Source: a virus. From it: a stretch of 38,075 bases of DNA. The translations under genes and the position numbers were made by a program. Location: positions 1-38,075 of the IMG/VR virus record IMGVR_UViG_3300017749_000035, one strand, 5' to 3'. The notes beneath the pieces were generated by a model. The model was not told the DNA's origin, made no database searches, and worked only from the letters and a program-made list of their open reading frames with translations. Positions 1 through 6,342 of this stretch are shown here, piece after piece (position 1 is the first letter of the stretch; each line of letters opens with the position of its first letter).

Positions 1-1
1 T

Positions 2-292
2 AAAGGCGCTGATTCTGATGCGGTTATGAGGAACCAAAAGGAATTAGATGAAGCAACTAAAAAAGCCAATAAGGATTTGCGAATATTGGAGAATGAAATG
101 GATTGGGCTTCTGACTTTCGAAATACCGAGAGTGAATATATGAGGAGGTCGGGTATAGACCGCGCAAGAGATTACTACTTTGAATCGGATCAAGAACGAA
201 GGGACTTAGAGAAGACCAAAAAATCCTTCACATACCCAAGCGGAAAAACTAAGAAAGGTAGCGGTAAACTTGGTCCTCACGAAGATCAATAA
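2..292 (+). CDS. Partial hypothetical protein, 5' end outside window
   Basis: The reading frame is open from the first bases of the window, so this is probably the 3' end of a gene that starts upstream; the first internal ATG is at 26. The visible 96 residues are highly charged and helical in character, with many Lys, Glu, Asp and Arg, and the tail is rich in Lys, Gly and Ser. No signal peptide or membrane segment is visible. The next gene begins only 12 bases downstream on the same strand. I recognise no family. A small virion-associated or regulatory protein is possible but not shown. Confidence 0.55.
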   Translation, partial: KGADSDAVMRNQKELDEATKKANKDLRILENEMDWASDFRNTESEYMRRSGIDRARDYYFESDQERRDLEKTKKSFTYPSGKTKKGSGKLGPHEDQ

Positions 293-303
293 ATAAGATA
301 ATC

Positions 304-528
304 ATGGCATTTAAAATGAAAGGCTCGGCTTTTACCCAGAAGAAGCCGACTATGGTGAAGGTTAAAGAGATTAGTAAAGATGAAAAAAGCTTTATGGGTA
401 CTGATGGTGAGGATTATTTCACAAGAGATTTGCAGGGCGTCCTGTTTAACGTTGGTGACAGCGTGTTAGTGCAGGGCGGGCGTGTCGTAGAAAAGTTTTT
501 AGAAGATAGACAGGCGGAAAAAGATTAA
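304..528 (+). CDS. Small hypothetical protein with MAFKMKG N-terminus
   Basis: This encodes 74 residues. The protein starts MAFKMKG, the same seven residues that open the protein at 4273-4644, followed by a short basic stretch. The remainder, with segments such as DLQGVLFNVGDSVLVQGG, looks like a small beta-barrel-type fold (a turn then 'VGDSVLV'), faintly reminiscent of Cpn10- or SH3-like barrels, though that is weak. It lies directly upstream of the groEL homologue, separated by a 46-base leader without G. The function is unknown; the shared N-terminus could be a common targeting or assembly signal. Confidence 0.7.
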   Translation: MAFKMKGSAFTQKKPTMVKVKEISKDEKSFMGTDGEDYFTRDLQGVLFNVGDSVLVQGGRVVEKFLEDRQAEKD

Positions 529-574
529 AAATACCAAACAAAAATAATACCACTTTAATTTAATTTAATACAAT
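529..574 (+). promoter_or_regulatory. G-free leader upstream of groEL
   Basis: The 46 bases between the stop of the small upstream gene and the groEL ATG contain no G, ending TTTAATTTAATTTAATACAAT. No Shine-Dalgarno sequence is present. The AATTTAATT string recurs just before the genes at 5037 and, as AATTAAATTTA, 24110, suggesting a shared initiation style. Confidence 0.4.
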
Positions 575-2143
575 ATGGAATATAACTTGCCTAGCGAGGT
601 GGTGAAGAATTTAGACTTCGGCCAACCCGCTAAAGAAAAAGTAATTGCTGGTGCTAAAAAACTAGCTAAAGCCGTGAAATCCACACTTGGCGCATCAGGT
701 AAATGCGTTATATATGAAGATGGACGCGGTAAGCCGGTCATAACAAAAGACGGTGTAACCGTTGCGGAGAGCGTAGTCTTATATGATCCGGTCGAAAACA
801 TGGGAGCGACACTAGTAAGGGAGTCAGCTCAAAACACAGTAAGAGAAGCTGGAGACGGAACAACCACGGCGACCGTACTTACTGAAGCATTAATTGATTC
901 GTTAGACGAGTCTATGCAAAATCACACAATAAGAGAATTAAAGGAAGGCGTAACAACTGGATTTGACAAGGTATGCAGCTTCCTAGATGATATGTCTGTT
1001 GAAGTTGAAGGTGACATGCTTAAGTCAGTAAGCTCTATCTCGTGCAATAACGATAACGAGCTAGGAGAAGTTATAGCTAAAGCCTACGAAAAAGTAGGTA
1101 AAAACGGAGTAGTGCTCATGGAGACCTCCGAGACAGAAGACACAACGGTTGACGTTGTAGATGGCGTGCAAATGGACTGCGGCCTAACATCCCCACATTT
1201 TATTACTAATGCCGATAAGCATATTGCAGAGCTAGATAATCCTTTAGTTCTAACAGTTATGTCTGAGATATCTAATATTAGAAAAATACAGGGTGTGTTA
1301 GAGCACGCTATCAAAAATAACAGGTCTTTACTTATTATCGCGCAGGTCTCACAGCAAGTGAAGTCAGCTCTACTTATGAACAAAGTTAAAGGCAATATTA
1401 AAGTAAATATTATTGATCAACCTGGCTTTGGACCTAATAGACCTGATTCTATGGAGGATATTGCTATCATAACTGGATCAACTGTTATAAACGAAGAGTT
1501 AGGTGATGATCTAGATCTTATAAGCATAGATCACTTAGGTGAAGCTGACTTTGCAGTGACAGATGACAAGACTACAGTTCTTACTGTAAATGACATGCCA
1601 GATGATCTAGCTGAGCGTATTGAAAGACTAGAGAGTGATATAGCTGAAGAAAAGAACGGTTATTTCAAAGAAAAGCAAGAGCAAAGATTAGCCATGTTAT
1701 CTGGTAGCGTCGGTATAGTTAGGGTTGGCGCTAGCTCAAAAGTTGAGCTTAAAGAAAAGCGCGATAGATGTGAAGATGCTATTTATGCTACTAAAGCTGC
1801 ATTAAAAGAAGGTATAGTGCCTGGCGGTGGTTCAGCGTTGTATTGGGCCTCGCAAAAGATATCACCCGAAAACGCGGGAGAAGAAGCTTTGCTTGAAGCC
1901 ATTAAATCTCCTTTCTATACCATATTAGATAACGCTGGTATTAGTGGTGATTCGTGTGAAAACAAAGAGTACTGCGGTATAGACGTGGTAACTGGTAAAT
2001 GTGTAGATATGGTGAAAGCTGGTATTATTGATCCAGTGCTAGTTACAAAGTCAGCGCTTAAAAATGCCGTTAGTGTAGCTACAACTATTATGTCAGCTGA
2101 TTGTGTAATTTCAAATGTAAGAGCAGATGAAAGCGTTAAATGA
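575..2143 (+). CDS. groEL: GroEL-like chaperonin (Cpn60), phage-encoded
   Basis: This 522-residue protein matches group I chaperonins along its whole length. The equatorial ATPase motifs are intact: TLGASG at 37-42, ITKDGVTVA with D59 (E. coli D52), GDGTTTAT with D94 (E. coli D87), and the CEDAIYATKAAL segment with D401 (E. coli catalytic D398), followed by VPGGGSAL. The apical domain retains PGFG and ISNIR. Three things differ from E. coli GroEL by eye alignment. The C-terminal Gly-Gly-Met tail is absent. The AEDVEGEAL signature is replaced by AQVSQQVKSAL. The inter-ring region near E. coli 452-476 is about five residues shorter and lacks R452 and E461. The protein should fold proteins in the host cytoplasm, plausibly phage virion proteins. 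The gene overlaps the downstream groES by 17 bases, the reverse of the usual groES-groEL order. Confidence 0.96.
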   Translation: MEYNLPSEVVKNLDFGQPAKEKVIAGAKKLAKAVKSTLGASGKCVIYEDGRGKPVITKDGVTVAESVVLYDPVENMGATLVRESAQNTVREAGDGTTTATVLTEALIDSLDESMQNHTIRELKEGVTTGFDKVCSFLDDMSVEVEGDMLKSVSSISCNNDNELGEVIAKAYEKVGKNGVVLMETSETEDTTVDVVDGVQMDCGLTSPHFITNADKHIAELDNPLVLTVMSEISNIRKIQGVLEHAIKNNRSLLIIAQVSQQVKSALLMNKVKGNIKVNIIDQPGFGPNRPDSMEDIAIITGSTVINEELGDDLDLISIDHLGEADFAVTDDKTTVLTVNDMPDDLAERIERLESDIAEEKNGYFKEKQEQRLAMLSGSVGIVRVGASSKVELKEKRDRCEDAIYATKAALKEGIVPGGGSALYWASQKISPENAGEEALLEAIKSPFYTILDNAGISGDSCENKEYCGIDVVTGKCVDMVKAGIIDPVLVTKSALKNAVSVATTIMSADCVISNVRADESVK

Positions 2144-2384
2144 TGTAGTCGTTGTGTCTGAGATTAAAGAAGAGAAAAAGACGTCTGGTGGATTGCTTCT
2201 TACGGATAAAACAGATGAAGACAATAGATATAAAAAAGCAAACATAATAACAACTGGACACGTAGTTGACGTCGTAAAAAAAGGCGATATAGTATATTAC
2301 GACAGTAGAGCTGGTCACAGTATAGCGTATAAAGACAGTATGTACAAAGTTATTAGACTTAAAGATATAGTGCTTGTTGAGTAA
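2127..2384 (+). CDS. groES: GroES-like co-chaperonin (Cpn10)
   Basis: This 85-residue protein has the Cpn10 pattern. An N-terminal strand (LNDVVVVSEI) is followed by a mobile-loop sequence ending KTSGGLLLT, equivalent to the GGIVLT of E. coli GroES, then a linker, VVKKGDIVYYDS, and a C-terminal RLKDIVLVE strand. The hydrophobic tripeptide that docks on GroEL is LLL here instead of IVL. The protein is slightly shorter than the usual 95-100 residues, mainly around the roof loop. The start lies inside the last codons of groEL (17-base overlap), which suggests translational coupling. It should cap the phage GroEL, the host GroEL, or both. Confidence 0.92.
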   Translation: MKALNDVVVVSEIKEEKKTSGGLLLTDKTDEDNRYKKANIITTGHVVDVVKKGDIVYYDSRAGHSIAYKDSMYKVIRLKDIVLVE

Positions 2385-2394
2385 ATACAAGCAG

Positions 2395-2748
2395 ATGCTC
2401 GTTGACGTGGGAGTGTCCGAGCAAGAGATGTCACGCATAACTAACGTGGATAATGTAATAGAGTTTGATAGTGACTTGTATTACAAAGATCACTCAAATA
2501 TCCATGGCGTTGGCATATTCGCAACAAAGGACATACAAGAGGAGTTGGTCATAGGGTTGGGTAGCATAGATCGAAAATATAGAACTCCTTTGGGTAGGTG
2601 GACAAATCACTCTGATGACCCTAATGCTAGGTTCTACTACACTAAAGCTGGAGATGTCGTGATGGTGGCTATTAAAAATATAACTGCTAACGAAGAGGTA
2701 TTAGTTGACTACCGACAGCATTCTTTAGAAAAAGCATATTATGTGTAA
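2395..2748 (+). CDS. SET-domain protein (putative protein-lysine methyltransferase)
   Basis: Read from the ATG at 2395 the product is 117 residues; an in-frame TTG at 2374 would add seven residues and overlap groES by 11 bases. The SET hallmarks are all present in order: GVGIFA at 38-43 (SAM-binding N-terminal motif), NHSDDPNA at 71-78 (the pseudoknot NHS motif) and NEEVLVDY at 99-106 (the catalytic-Tyr-containing ExxxxDY motif). No post-SET cysteines are visible. Known SET enzymes transfer methyl groups from SAM to protein lysines; the substrate here is unknown. Its position right behind groEL-groES suggests, without proving, a link with chaperonin or virion protein modification. Confidence 0.88.
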   Translation: MLVDVGVSEQEMSRITNVDNVIEFDSDLYYKDHSNIHGVGIFATKDIQEELVIGLGSIDRKYRTPLGRWTNHSDDPNARFYYTKAGDVVMVAIKNITANEEVLVDYRQHSLEKAYYV

Positions 2749-2760
2749 TATATATAATAG

Positions 2761-2826
2761 ACCTATACCACAAATCACAAACCACAAGCAATATAAATCT
2801 CAAACAACTAATTATTTAAAACAAAA
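2761..2826 (+). promoter_or_regulatory. G-depleted A/C-rich 5' leader of the 2827 gene
   Basis: The 66 bases upstream of the ATG contain a single G and are rich in A and C, ending TTATTTAAAACAAAA before the start. Such unstructured, A-rich leaders without a Shine-Dalgarno site are typical of efficiently translated Bacteroidota genes. A TATAAT string at 2753-2758 could be a -10 element but has no convincing -35 partner at normal spacing, so I do not call a promoter position. Confidence 0.35.
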
Positions 2827-3606
2827 ATGAACAAATTTATTTACATTCGTGGTAGCGAGGATGACGCATACGTTAATTCGGTATCAAACTTCAGAGGCAT
2901 GGAGCAGTCAGCTTCTGCTGTTGTTAACTTATATTTTGAGTCACCAATTACTTCTGCAGTAGGGCCTAGCGCTTACGATAAGATTACTTTAGCTGTAACA
3001 GCTAACTCTGAAAAACAAGCTATGGTTGCTATCGCTAGAAAAATGAGTAGCTCTAGAGCTGATGACTATGGTGCTACTGTTATTGCTGATGCCTTTGGTT
3101 CAAAGTTCTGTGATGATACTATTACTGGTGTTACTACTATTTCTCTAGCAACTGCTGCTACATTAAGAAAAGTTGAAAATGTAACTCCTGCTGGCGACGC
3201 TACTGGTGGTGCTGCTGATGCTAATACTCGCGTTTTAACAGCTGCTGACTCAGGATCAACTTTCTTGTGTAACATTGCAACTAATACTGCTGCATTTAGG
3301 TTACCGGATCCTGTAGCTGGATTAAACTATACGTTTATGCTTGATATTGCTTCAGACGCTGAAGGTACAAAAGATTTAATTGTATCTACAAACAACAATG
3401 CTGTAAACATTATTGGTACACAGCTTGATGGCGGTGGCGTTAACGATTCTGGAATCGGTGCTAGTGTATTATCAATAGATACTTCTGAAGGTGCGGCTGG
3501 CGCTGGTGATAGATTCTCTGTAGTATGTGATGGAACTCACTACTATGTCGAAGATGCCGTTGCATTAACTGCCGCTGCATTCGCTATAGCTGCTAACGCG
3601 GTATAA
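2827..3606 (+). CDS. Probable virion structural protein (decoration-like)
   Basis: This 259-residue product is rich in Ala, Thr, Ser, Asp and Gly and very poor in Cys and Trp, as expected of a phage surface or decoration protein. The C-terminal half (about 130-250) reads like a beta-rich module found in marine phage structural proteins: LTAADSGSTFLCN, then FRLPDPVAGLNYTFML, and finally DRFSVVCDGTHYYVEDA, where a strand precedes a 'DGTHYYV' turn. The family resemblance is from memory, not from a search. The gene has a long G-poor leader, consistent with high expression. It could also be a fibre-associated protein. Confidence 0.6.
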   Translation: MNKFIYIRGSEDDAYVNSVSNFRGMEQSASAVVNLYFESPITSAVGPSAYDKITLAVTANSEKQAMVAIARKMSSSRADDYGATVIADAFGSKFCDDTITGVTTISLATAATLRKVENVTPAGDATGGAADANTRVLTAADSGSTFLCNIATNTAAFRLPDPVAGLNYTFMLDIASDAEGTKDLIVSTNNNAVNIIGTQLDGGGVNDSGIGASVLSIDTSEGAAGAGDRFSVVCDGTHYYVEDAVALTAAAFAIAANAV

Positions 3607-3611
3607 TCTGA

Positions 3612-4052
3612 ATGCGATTAACAGCGCAAGATTTGCGTGATATGAATATCCTTAAGTACTACAGGCTCACGCGCAAGTGGGCCTGTAAGACTTACGGGTT
3701 AACTGATGCTGATCTAGAACTACTTATATATTTAGATCATAAGGGTAGATTTACCCGTAACGAATTTATCGAGGGTGCTTACACATATTCTTGGGATAAG
3801 AAAAGGTGGGAGAAACTCCGGTCAGCTGGGTGGATAGAAGTTTGGCGACACAGAAACAGAACGAGTATTAAGTACTCTATATTCAAAACTTCATTCAAAT
3901 GTTCCCAGCTTGTTACTAGGATATATCGCATTTTACTAGGTGAAGAAGATATGCCAACCTCAGAGCGAAGTGTTTTTTATAACAATGAATCATATACGGA
4001 TAAAGTTTACAACAAGGCTATAGACGATATGATACGAGATAAAGATAGATAA
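3612..4052 (+). CDS. Winged-helix (MarR-like) DNA-binding protein candidate
   Basis: This 146-residue basic protein has an N-terminal segment (about 28-85) that looks like a winged helix. It contains a helix (LTDADLELLIYLDHKGRF), a second helix-turn (TRNEFIEG), a recognition-like helix (WDKKRWEKLRSAGWI) and a hairpin wing rich in Arg (EVWRHRNRTS). The pattern resembles MarR-type transcription factors. It sits five bases after the probable structural gene and two bases before a membrane protein, so it belongs to the late operon. A role as late-gene regulator is inference; an alternative is a DNA-binding packaging accessory. Confidence 0.55.
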   Translation: MRLTAQDLRDMNILKYYRLTRKWACKTYGLTDADLELLIYLDHKGRFTRNEFIEGAYTYSWDKKRWEKLRSAGWIEVWRHRNRTSIKYSIFKTSFKCSQLVTRIYRILLGEEDMPTSERSVFYNNESYTDKVYNKAIDDMIRDKDR

Positions 4053-4053
4053 T

Positions 4054-4269
4054 ATGTTTGAAATATTTAAAGATACAAACGATTGGAACGAGAAATCAAT
4101 CATAGGTTTTATAGCCTTTGGGATAATGGTTGTCGTAATGGTACTAGACGCAGTCTCTGGATTCGCTGGAACTGATTTAGTAATTAATAAATTTGTCTAT
4201 GACTCTTTCGTCTGGGTGGTTCTAGGATCATTCGGCATTAGTGGTATGGAGAAATTCGCAAAAAAATAA
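4054..4269 (+). CDS. Small two-transmembrane protein, holin candidate
   Basis: This 71-residue protein has a clear hydrophobic segment at about 16-38 (IIGFIAFGIMVVVMVLDAVSGF) and a second, weaker one at about 48-63 (DSFVWVVLGSFGISGM). The N-terminus is charged and the tail ends in Lys residues (EKFAKK). Size, membrane topology and position next to another holin-like gene fit a holin or antiholin. No endolysin is recognisable nearby. It could instead be a membrane protein of unrelated function. Confidence 0.55.
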   Translation: MFEIFKDTNDWNEKSIIGFIAFGIMVVVMVLDAVSGFAGTDLVINKFVYDSFVWVVLGSFGISGMEKFAKK

Positions 4270-4272
4270 GAT

Positions 4273-4644
4273 ATGGCGTTCAAAATGAAAGGGCACGCTC
4301 TTCCAGGTCCGTTTAAAAAGCCCAACGAAGCTTTAATTGAGGGCGCAGCAGCCACTCATGCGCCAGGTGAAGCTGTGCCTGGAGCTCTGTTTGGCACTAT
4401 AGCAAATAGCATTGGGCAAGTTGCTGGTGCATACGCCGGCTCAGACGCGGCTCAAGCCAAAAAGAAAAAGAAAGACAAGGAGGAAGCACTCAATACTGAA
4501 AAACTTGAAAACGTTAAAGACGGAGACGATGTTATATCTGAAAACTCTACCGTTGGATTCACGGGTACACCAGATGATATCGATGAATTCAACAAGAATC
4601 TCGAGTTTCAAATGAAAACGAAGAGATTTAATGAACGTACTTAG
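4273..4644 (+). CDS. Small protein with MAFKMKG N-terminus
   Basis: This 123-residue protein begins MAFKMKG, identical to the start of the 304-528 product, followed by a Pro- and Lys-containing linker. Residues about 40-58 (GALFGTIANSIGQVAGAYAG) form a Gly/Ala-rich, mildly hydrophobic helix, then comes a strongly basic run (KKKKKDKEE) and an acidic tail. The mix of amphipathic helix and basic patch is compatible with a membrane- or nucleic-acid-contacting virion peptide. The function is unknown. Its end overlaps the start of the downstream holin-like gene by 14 bases. Confidence 0.65.
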   Translation: MAFKMKGHALPGPFKKPNEALIEGAAATHAPGEAVPGALFGTIANSIGQVAGAYAGSDAAQAKKKKKDKEEALNTEKLENVKDGDDVISENSTVGFTGTPDDIDEFNKNLEFQMKTKRFNERT

Positions 4645-5023
4645 TAAAATATTCTCAAGTGGAGCTACTGAGCTTGTTGAAGGCGTAGGTGGGGTATTAG
4701 ACAACCTTATCACGTCAAAGGACGAGAAGCTTGAGGCTAAAAGAAAAGTAAAAGAATTAGTAGCCAACTACGAAATCGAGATGGAGAAGAATATCACGTC
4801 TCGCTGGGAAGCAGACCTTAAGTCTGACTCATGGCTCTCTAAGAACGTAAGGCCATTGACTCTTGTGTTCTTAATAGTATGCACGATGCTGTTGATCTTT
4901 ATTGATGCTGGTGCAATCAATTTTAATGTGAAGGACTCGTATGTAGACCTTCTTCAATTAGTATTAATAACTGTGATCGGCGCATACTTCGGTGGTAGAT
5001 CACTAGAAAAAGTAAAGAAGTAA
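4631..5023 (+). CDS. Holin of the three-TM / GTA-holin type
   Basis: This 130-residue protein has an N-terminal amphipathic stretch, a charged central helix (KDEKLEAKRKVKELVANYEIEMEKN), the segment RWEADLKSDSWLSKNVRPL, and two hydrophobic spans at about 75-97 (TLVFLIVCTMLLIFIDAGAI) and 105-122 (DLLQLVLITVIGAYFGG), ending RSLEKVKK. The WLSKNVRPL...GAYFGGRSLEK signature matches my recollection of the GTA_holin_3TM family. Such proteins permeabilise the inner membrane at lysis. It overlaps the preceding gene by 14 bases, suggesting coupled translation. Confidence 0.75.
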   Translation: MNVLSKIFSSGATELVEGVGGVLDNLITSKDEKLEAKRKVKELVANYEIEMEKNITSRWEADLKSDSWLSKNVRPLTLVFLIVCTMLLIFIDAGAINFNVKDSYVDLLQLVLITVIGAYFGGRSLEKVKK

Positions 5024-5036
5024 ATTTAATTTAATT

Positions 5037-5309
5037 ATGGGTAAAAAGAAAGAAAAGGTCATTGACCTAAAGCCAGAGAAGATCTCTGAAGAGCATTTGG
5101 CTAGACTGCAGCAGGTTGTTAATAAAATCAACGAGTTACAGTTCAGTATAGGTGGGATTGAGATACAAAAGCACACTATGCTACATGAGCTAGCTACTGC
5201 TCAAGAGGGCGTGTCAATGATGCAGAACCTGCTTAATGACACATATGGTACTTGCAACGTAAACGTTAAGGATGGCACTATCGACAGAACAGAAGAAAGT
5301 GATGGATAA
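5037..5309 (+). CDS. Small coiled-coil protein
   Basis: This 90-residue protein has a basic N-terminus (GKKKEKVIDLKPEK) followed by a long heptad-like helix from about 18 to 68 (SEEHLARLQQVVNKINELQF..., ...MLHELATAQEGVSMMQNLL), then a short beta tail (TCNVNVKDGTI). It resembles small coiled-coil proteins that recur next to terminase genes in marine phages, for which I know no function. It is preceded by the G-free leader ATTTAATTTAATT. Confidence 0.65.
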   Translation: MGKKKEKVIDLKPEKISEEHLARLQQVVNKINELQFSIGGIEIQKHTMLHELATAQEGVSMMQNLLNDTYGTCNVNVKDGTIDRTEESDG

Positions 5310-5523
5310 TGTTATAAGGAAAATAACGATAGGTAAAGACTATAAAAACGATTCGATGCACTACGCCGTAGGTCAAGGTGTGTATGGCGGCCACGTTATT
5401 TGTAATATACTAGAAGAAGAGGAAAAATACTCTATATATATTCAAAAAGATGACACAGTGATACCATGGAAAGATTTTAACAAAAACATGGCGGTGTCAG
5501 TAGAATACAACATAGACTATTGA
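5302..5523 (+). CDS. Small hypothetical protein
   Basis: I choose the ATG at 5302 (73 residues, 8-base overlap with the gene before). The frame is also open from an ATG at 5272, but that would overlap the upstream coding region by 38 bases. The sequence shows two beta-like stretches around GVYGGHVICNILEEEEKYSIYIQKDD and WKDFNKNMAVSVEYNIDY, with no membrane segment. It looks like a small, conserved, soluble phage protein. I do not recognise a function. Confidence 0.6.
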   Translation: MDNVIRKITIGKDYKNDSMHYAVGQGVYGGHVICNILEEEEKYSIYIQKDDTVIPWKDFNKNMAVSVEYNIDY

Positions 5524-6122
5524 TGAGAGGTTTATTTGACTTTGTAGTTAAACCTCAGGGAGAAAGATATAACAACTCTATACCTGTTGGTAAAGGTGGA
5601 TTAATATTAAACACCGAAATATCAAACCATCAATTCATAAACAGAATTGGTCAAGTGACAAGCGTGCCTTTGACAAACAACACGCCTATCAAACCAGGTA
5701 ACAGTGTGGTTGTTCATCACAATGTTTTTAGACGGTGGTATGACGTGCGCGGTAATGAAAAAAACAGTAGGTCTTTCTTAAAAGAAGATCAGTATCTAGT
5801 TTCATCAGACCAGGTTTTCTTGTATAAACCAAGCAAGCTAACTGCAGAATGGGCGGCAATGCCTGGCTTTACGTTTGTCAAGCCCATAAAGTCTATTGAT
5901 GCATTTGATGTAGAGTCAGAAAGGCCTTTAGTAGGTATTGTTAAGCATAATGACGGAACGTTTAAAAACGGAGAGTTAGTAGGGTTTTCACCAGGCGATG
6001 AATTTGAGTTTGTTATTGATGGAGAAAGGCTTTACAGGGTGATGAATAAGTATATTACAATTAAATATGAATATCAAGGAGACGAAGAAGAATATAATCC
6101 AAGCTGGGCACAAAGCGGTTGA
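5523..6122 (+). CDS. Tandem Cpn10 (GroES)-like fold protein, putative
   Basis: The ATG at 5523 overlaps the preceding stop codon (TGATG), giving 199 residues. By eye the protein reads as two GroES-like modules. Module 1 (about 6-103) has FDFVVKP, then GGLILN (like the GroES mobile-loop GGIVLT), RIGQVTSVP, IKPGNSVVVHHN (like VKVGDIVIF) and EDQYLVSSDQVFLY (like NEEVLIMSESDILAIV). Module 2 (about 116-184) has FTFVKPIK, PLVGIVKHN, FSPGDEFEF and DGERLYRVMNKYITIKYE. Known double-Cpn10 proteins occur in chloroplasts. Similar phage proteins are usually unannotated. Assignment to the Cpn10 fold is inference from pattern; a co-chaperonin role with the phage GroEL is further inference. Confidence 0.6.
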   Translation: MRGLFDFVVKPQGERYNNSIPVGKGGLILNTEISNHQFINRIGQVTSVPLTNNTPIKPGNSVVVHHNVFRRWYDVRGNEKNSRSFLKEDQYLVSSDQVFLYKPSKLTAEWAAMPGFTFVKPIKSIDAFDVESERPLVGIVKHNDGTFKNGELVGFSPGDEFEFVIDGERLYRVMNKYITIKYEYQGDEEEYNPSWAQSG

Positions 6123-6342
6123 GGAATTAATTAAAGTGGCTAAAGAAGCTATCGTTGACTCAGATGATGATATATCAGCTGACAGACTCAAGAATGCCGC
6201 TGCCACAAAAAAGCTTGCGATCTTCGACGCCTTCGAGATATTAAACAGAATCCAAGAAGAAGAAAATCTTTTAGAAGGCAGAGCGCCTGAAGAAAAGAAA
6301 GAAAGAGTATTCAAGGGTTTTGCTGAGGGTAGATCTAAATAA
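6067..6342 (+). CDS. terS: Small terminase subunit (TerS) candidate
   Basis: This 91-residue, helical, charged protein is encoded immediately before the large terminase, with which it shares the TAATG stop/start overlap; its own start overlaps the preceding gene by 56 bases. The central part (SADRLKNAAATKKLAIFDAFEILNRIQEEE) is a predicted coiled coil of the kind that oligomerises in small terminases. No clear N-terminal HTH is seen, and the protein is short for a TerS. The call rests mainly on size, helical content and position next to TerL. Confidence 0.6.
   Translation: MNIKETKKNIIQAGHKAVEELIKVAKEAIVDSDDDISADRLKNAAATKKLAIFDAFEILNRIQEEENLLEGRAPEEKKERVFKGFAEGRSK

Noticed and set aside
1084-1395. 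Reverse-strand open frame of about 100 codons inside groEL, and many similar ones inside other genes
   Set aside because: They lie antisense to strongly supported coding regions, show Ser/Leu-rich shadow composition and have no recognisable motifs.
575-2384. Possibility that the window is a bacterial chromosome piece because of groEL/groES
   Set aside because: The pair is embedded in a continuous, same-strand, overlapping phage late operon with terminase, portal and capsid genes, with matching composition and leaders.
5272-5301. Upstream ATG giving a 10-residue longer N-terminus for the 5302 gene
   Set aside because: It would extend the overlap with the preceding gene to 38 bases; the ATG at 5302 with an 8-base overlap and purine-rich upstream bases is more likely.
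5520-5522. TTG start three bases before the ATG of the tandem Cpn10-like gene
   Set aside because: The ATG at 5523 sits in a TGATG stop/start overlap and needs no rare start codon.
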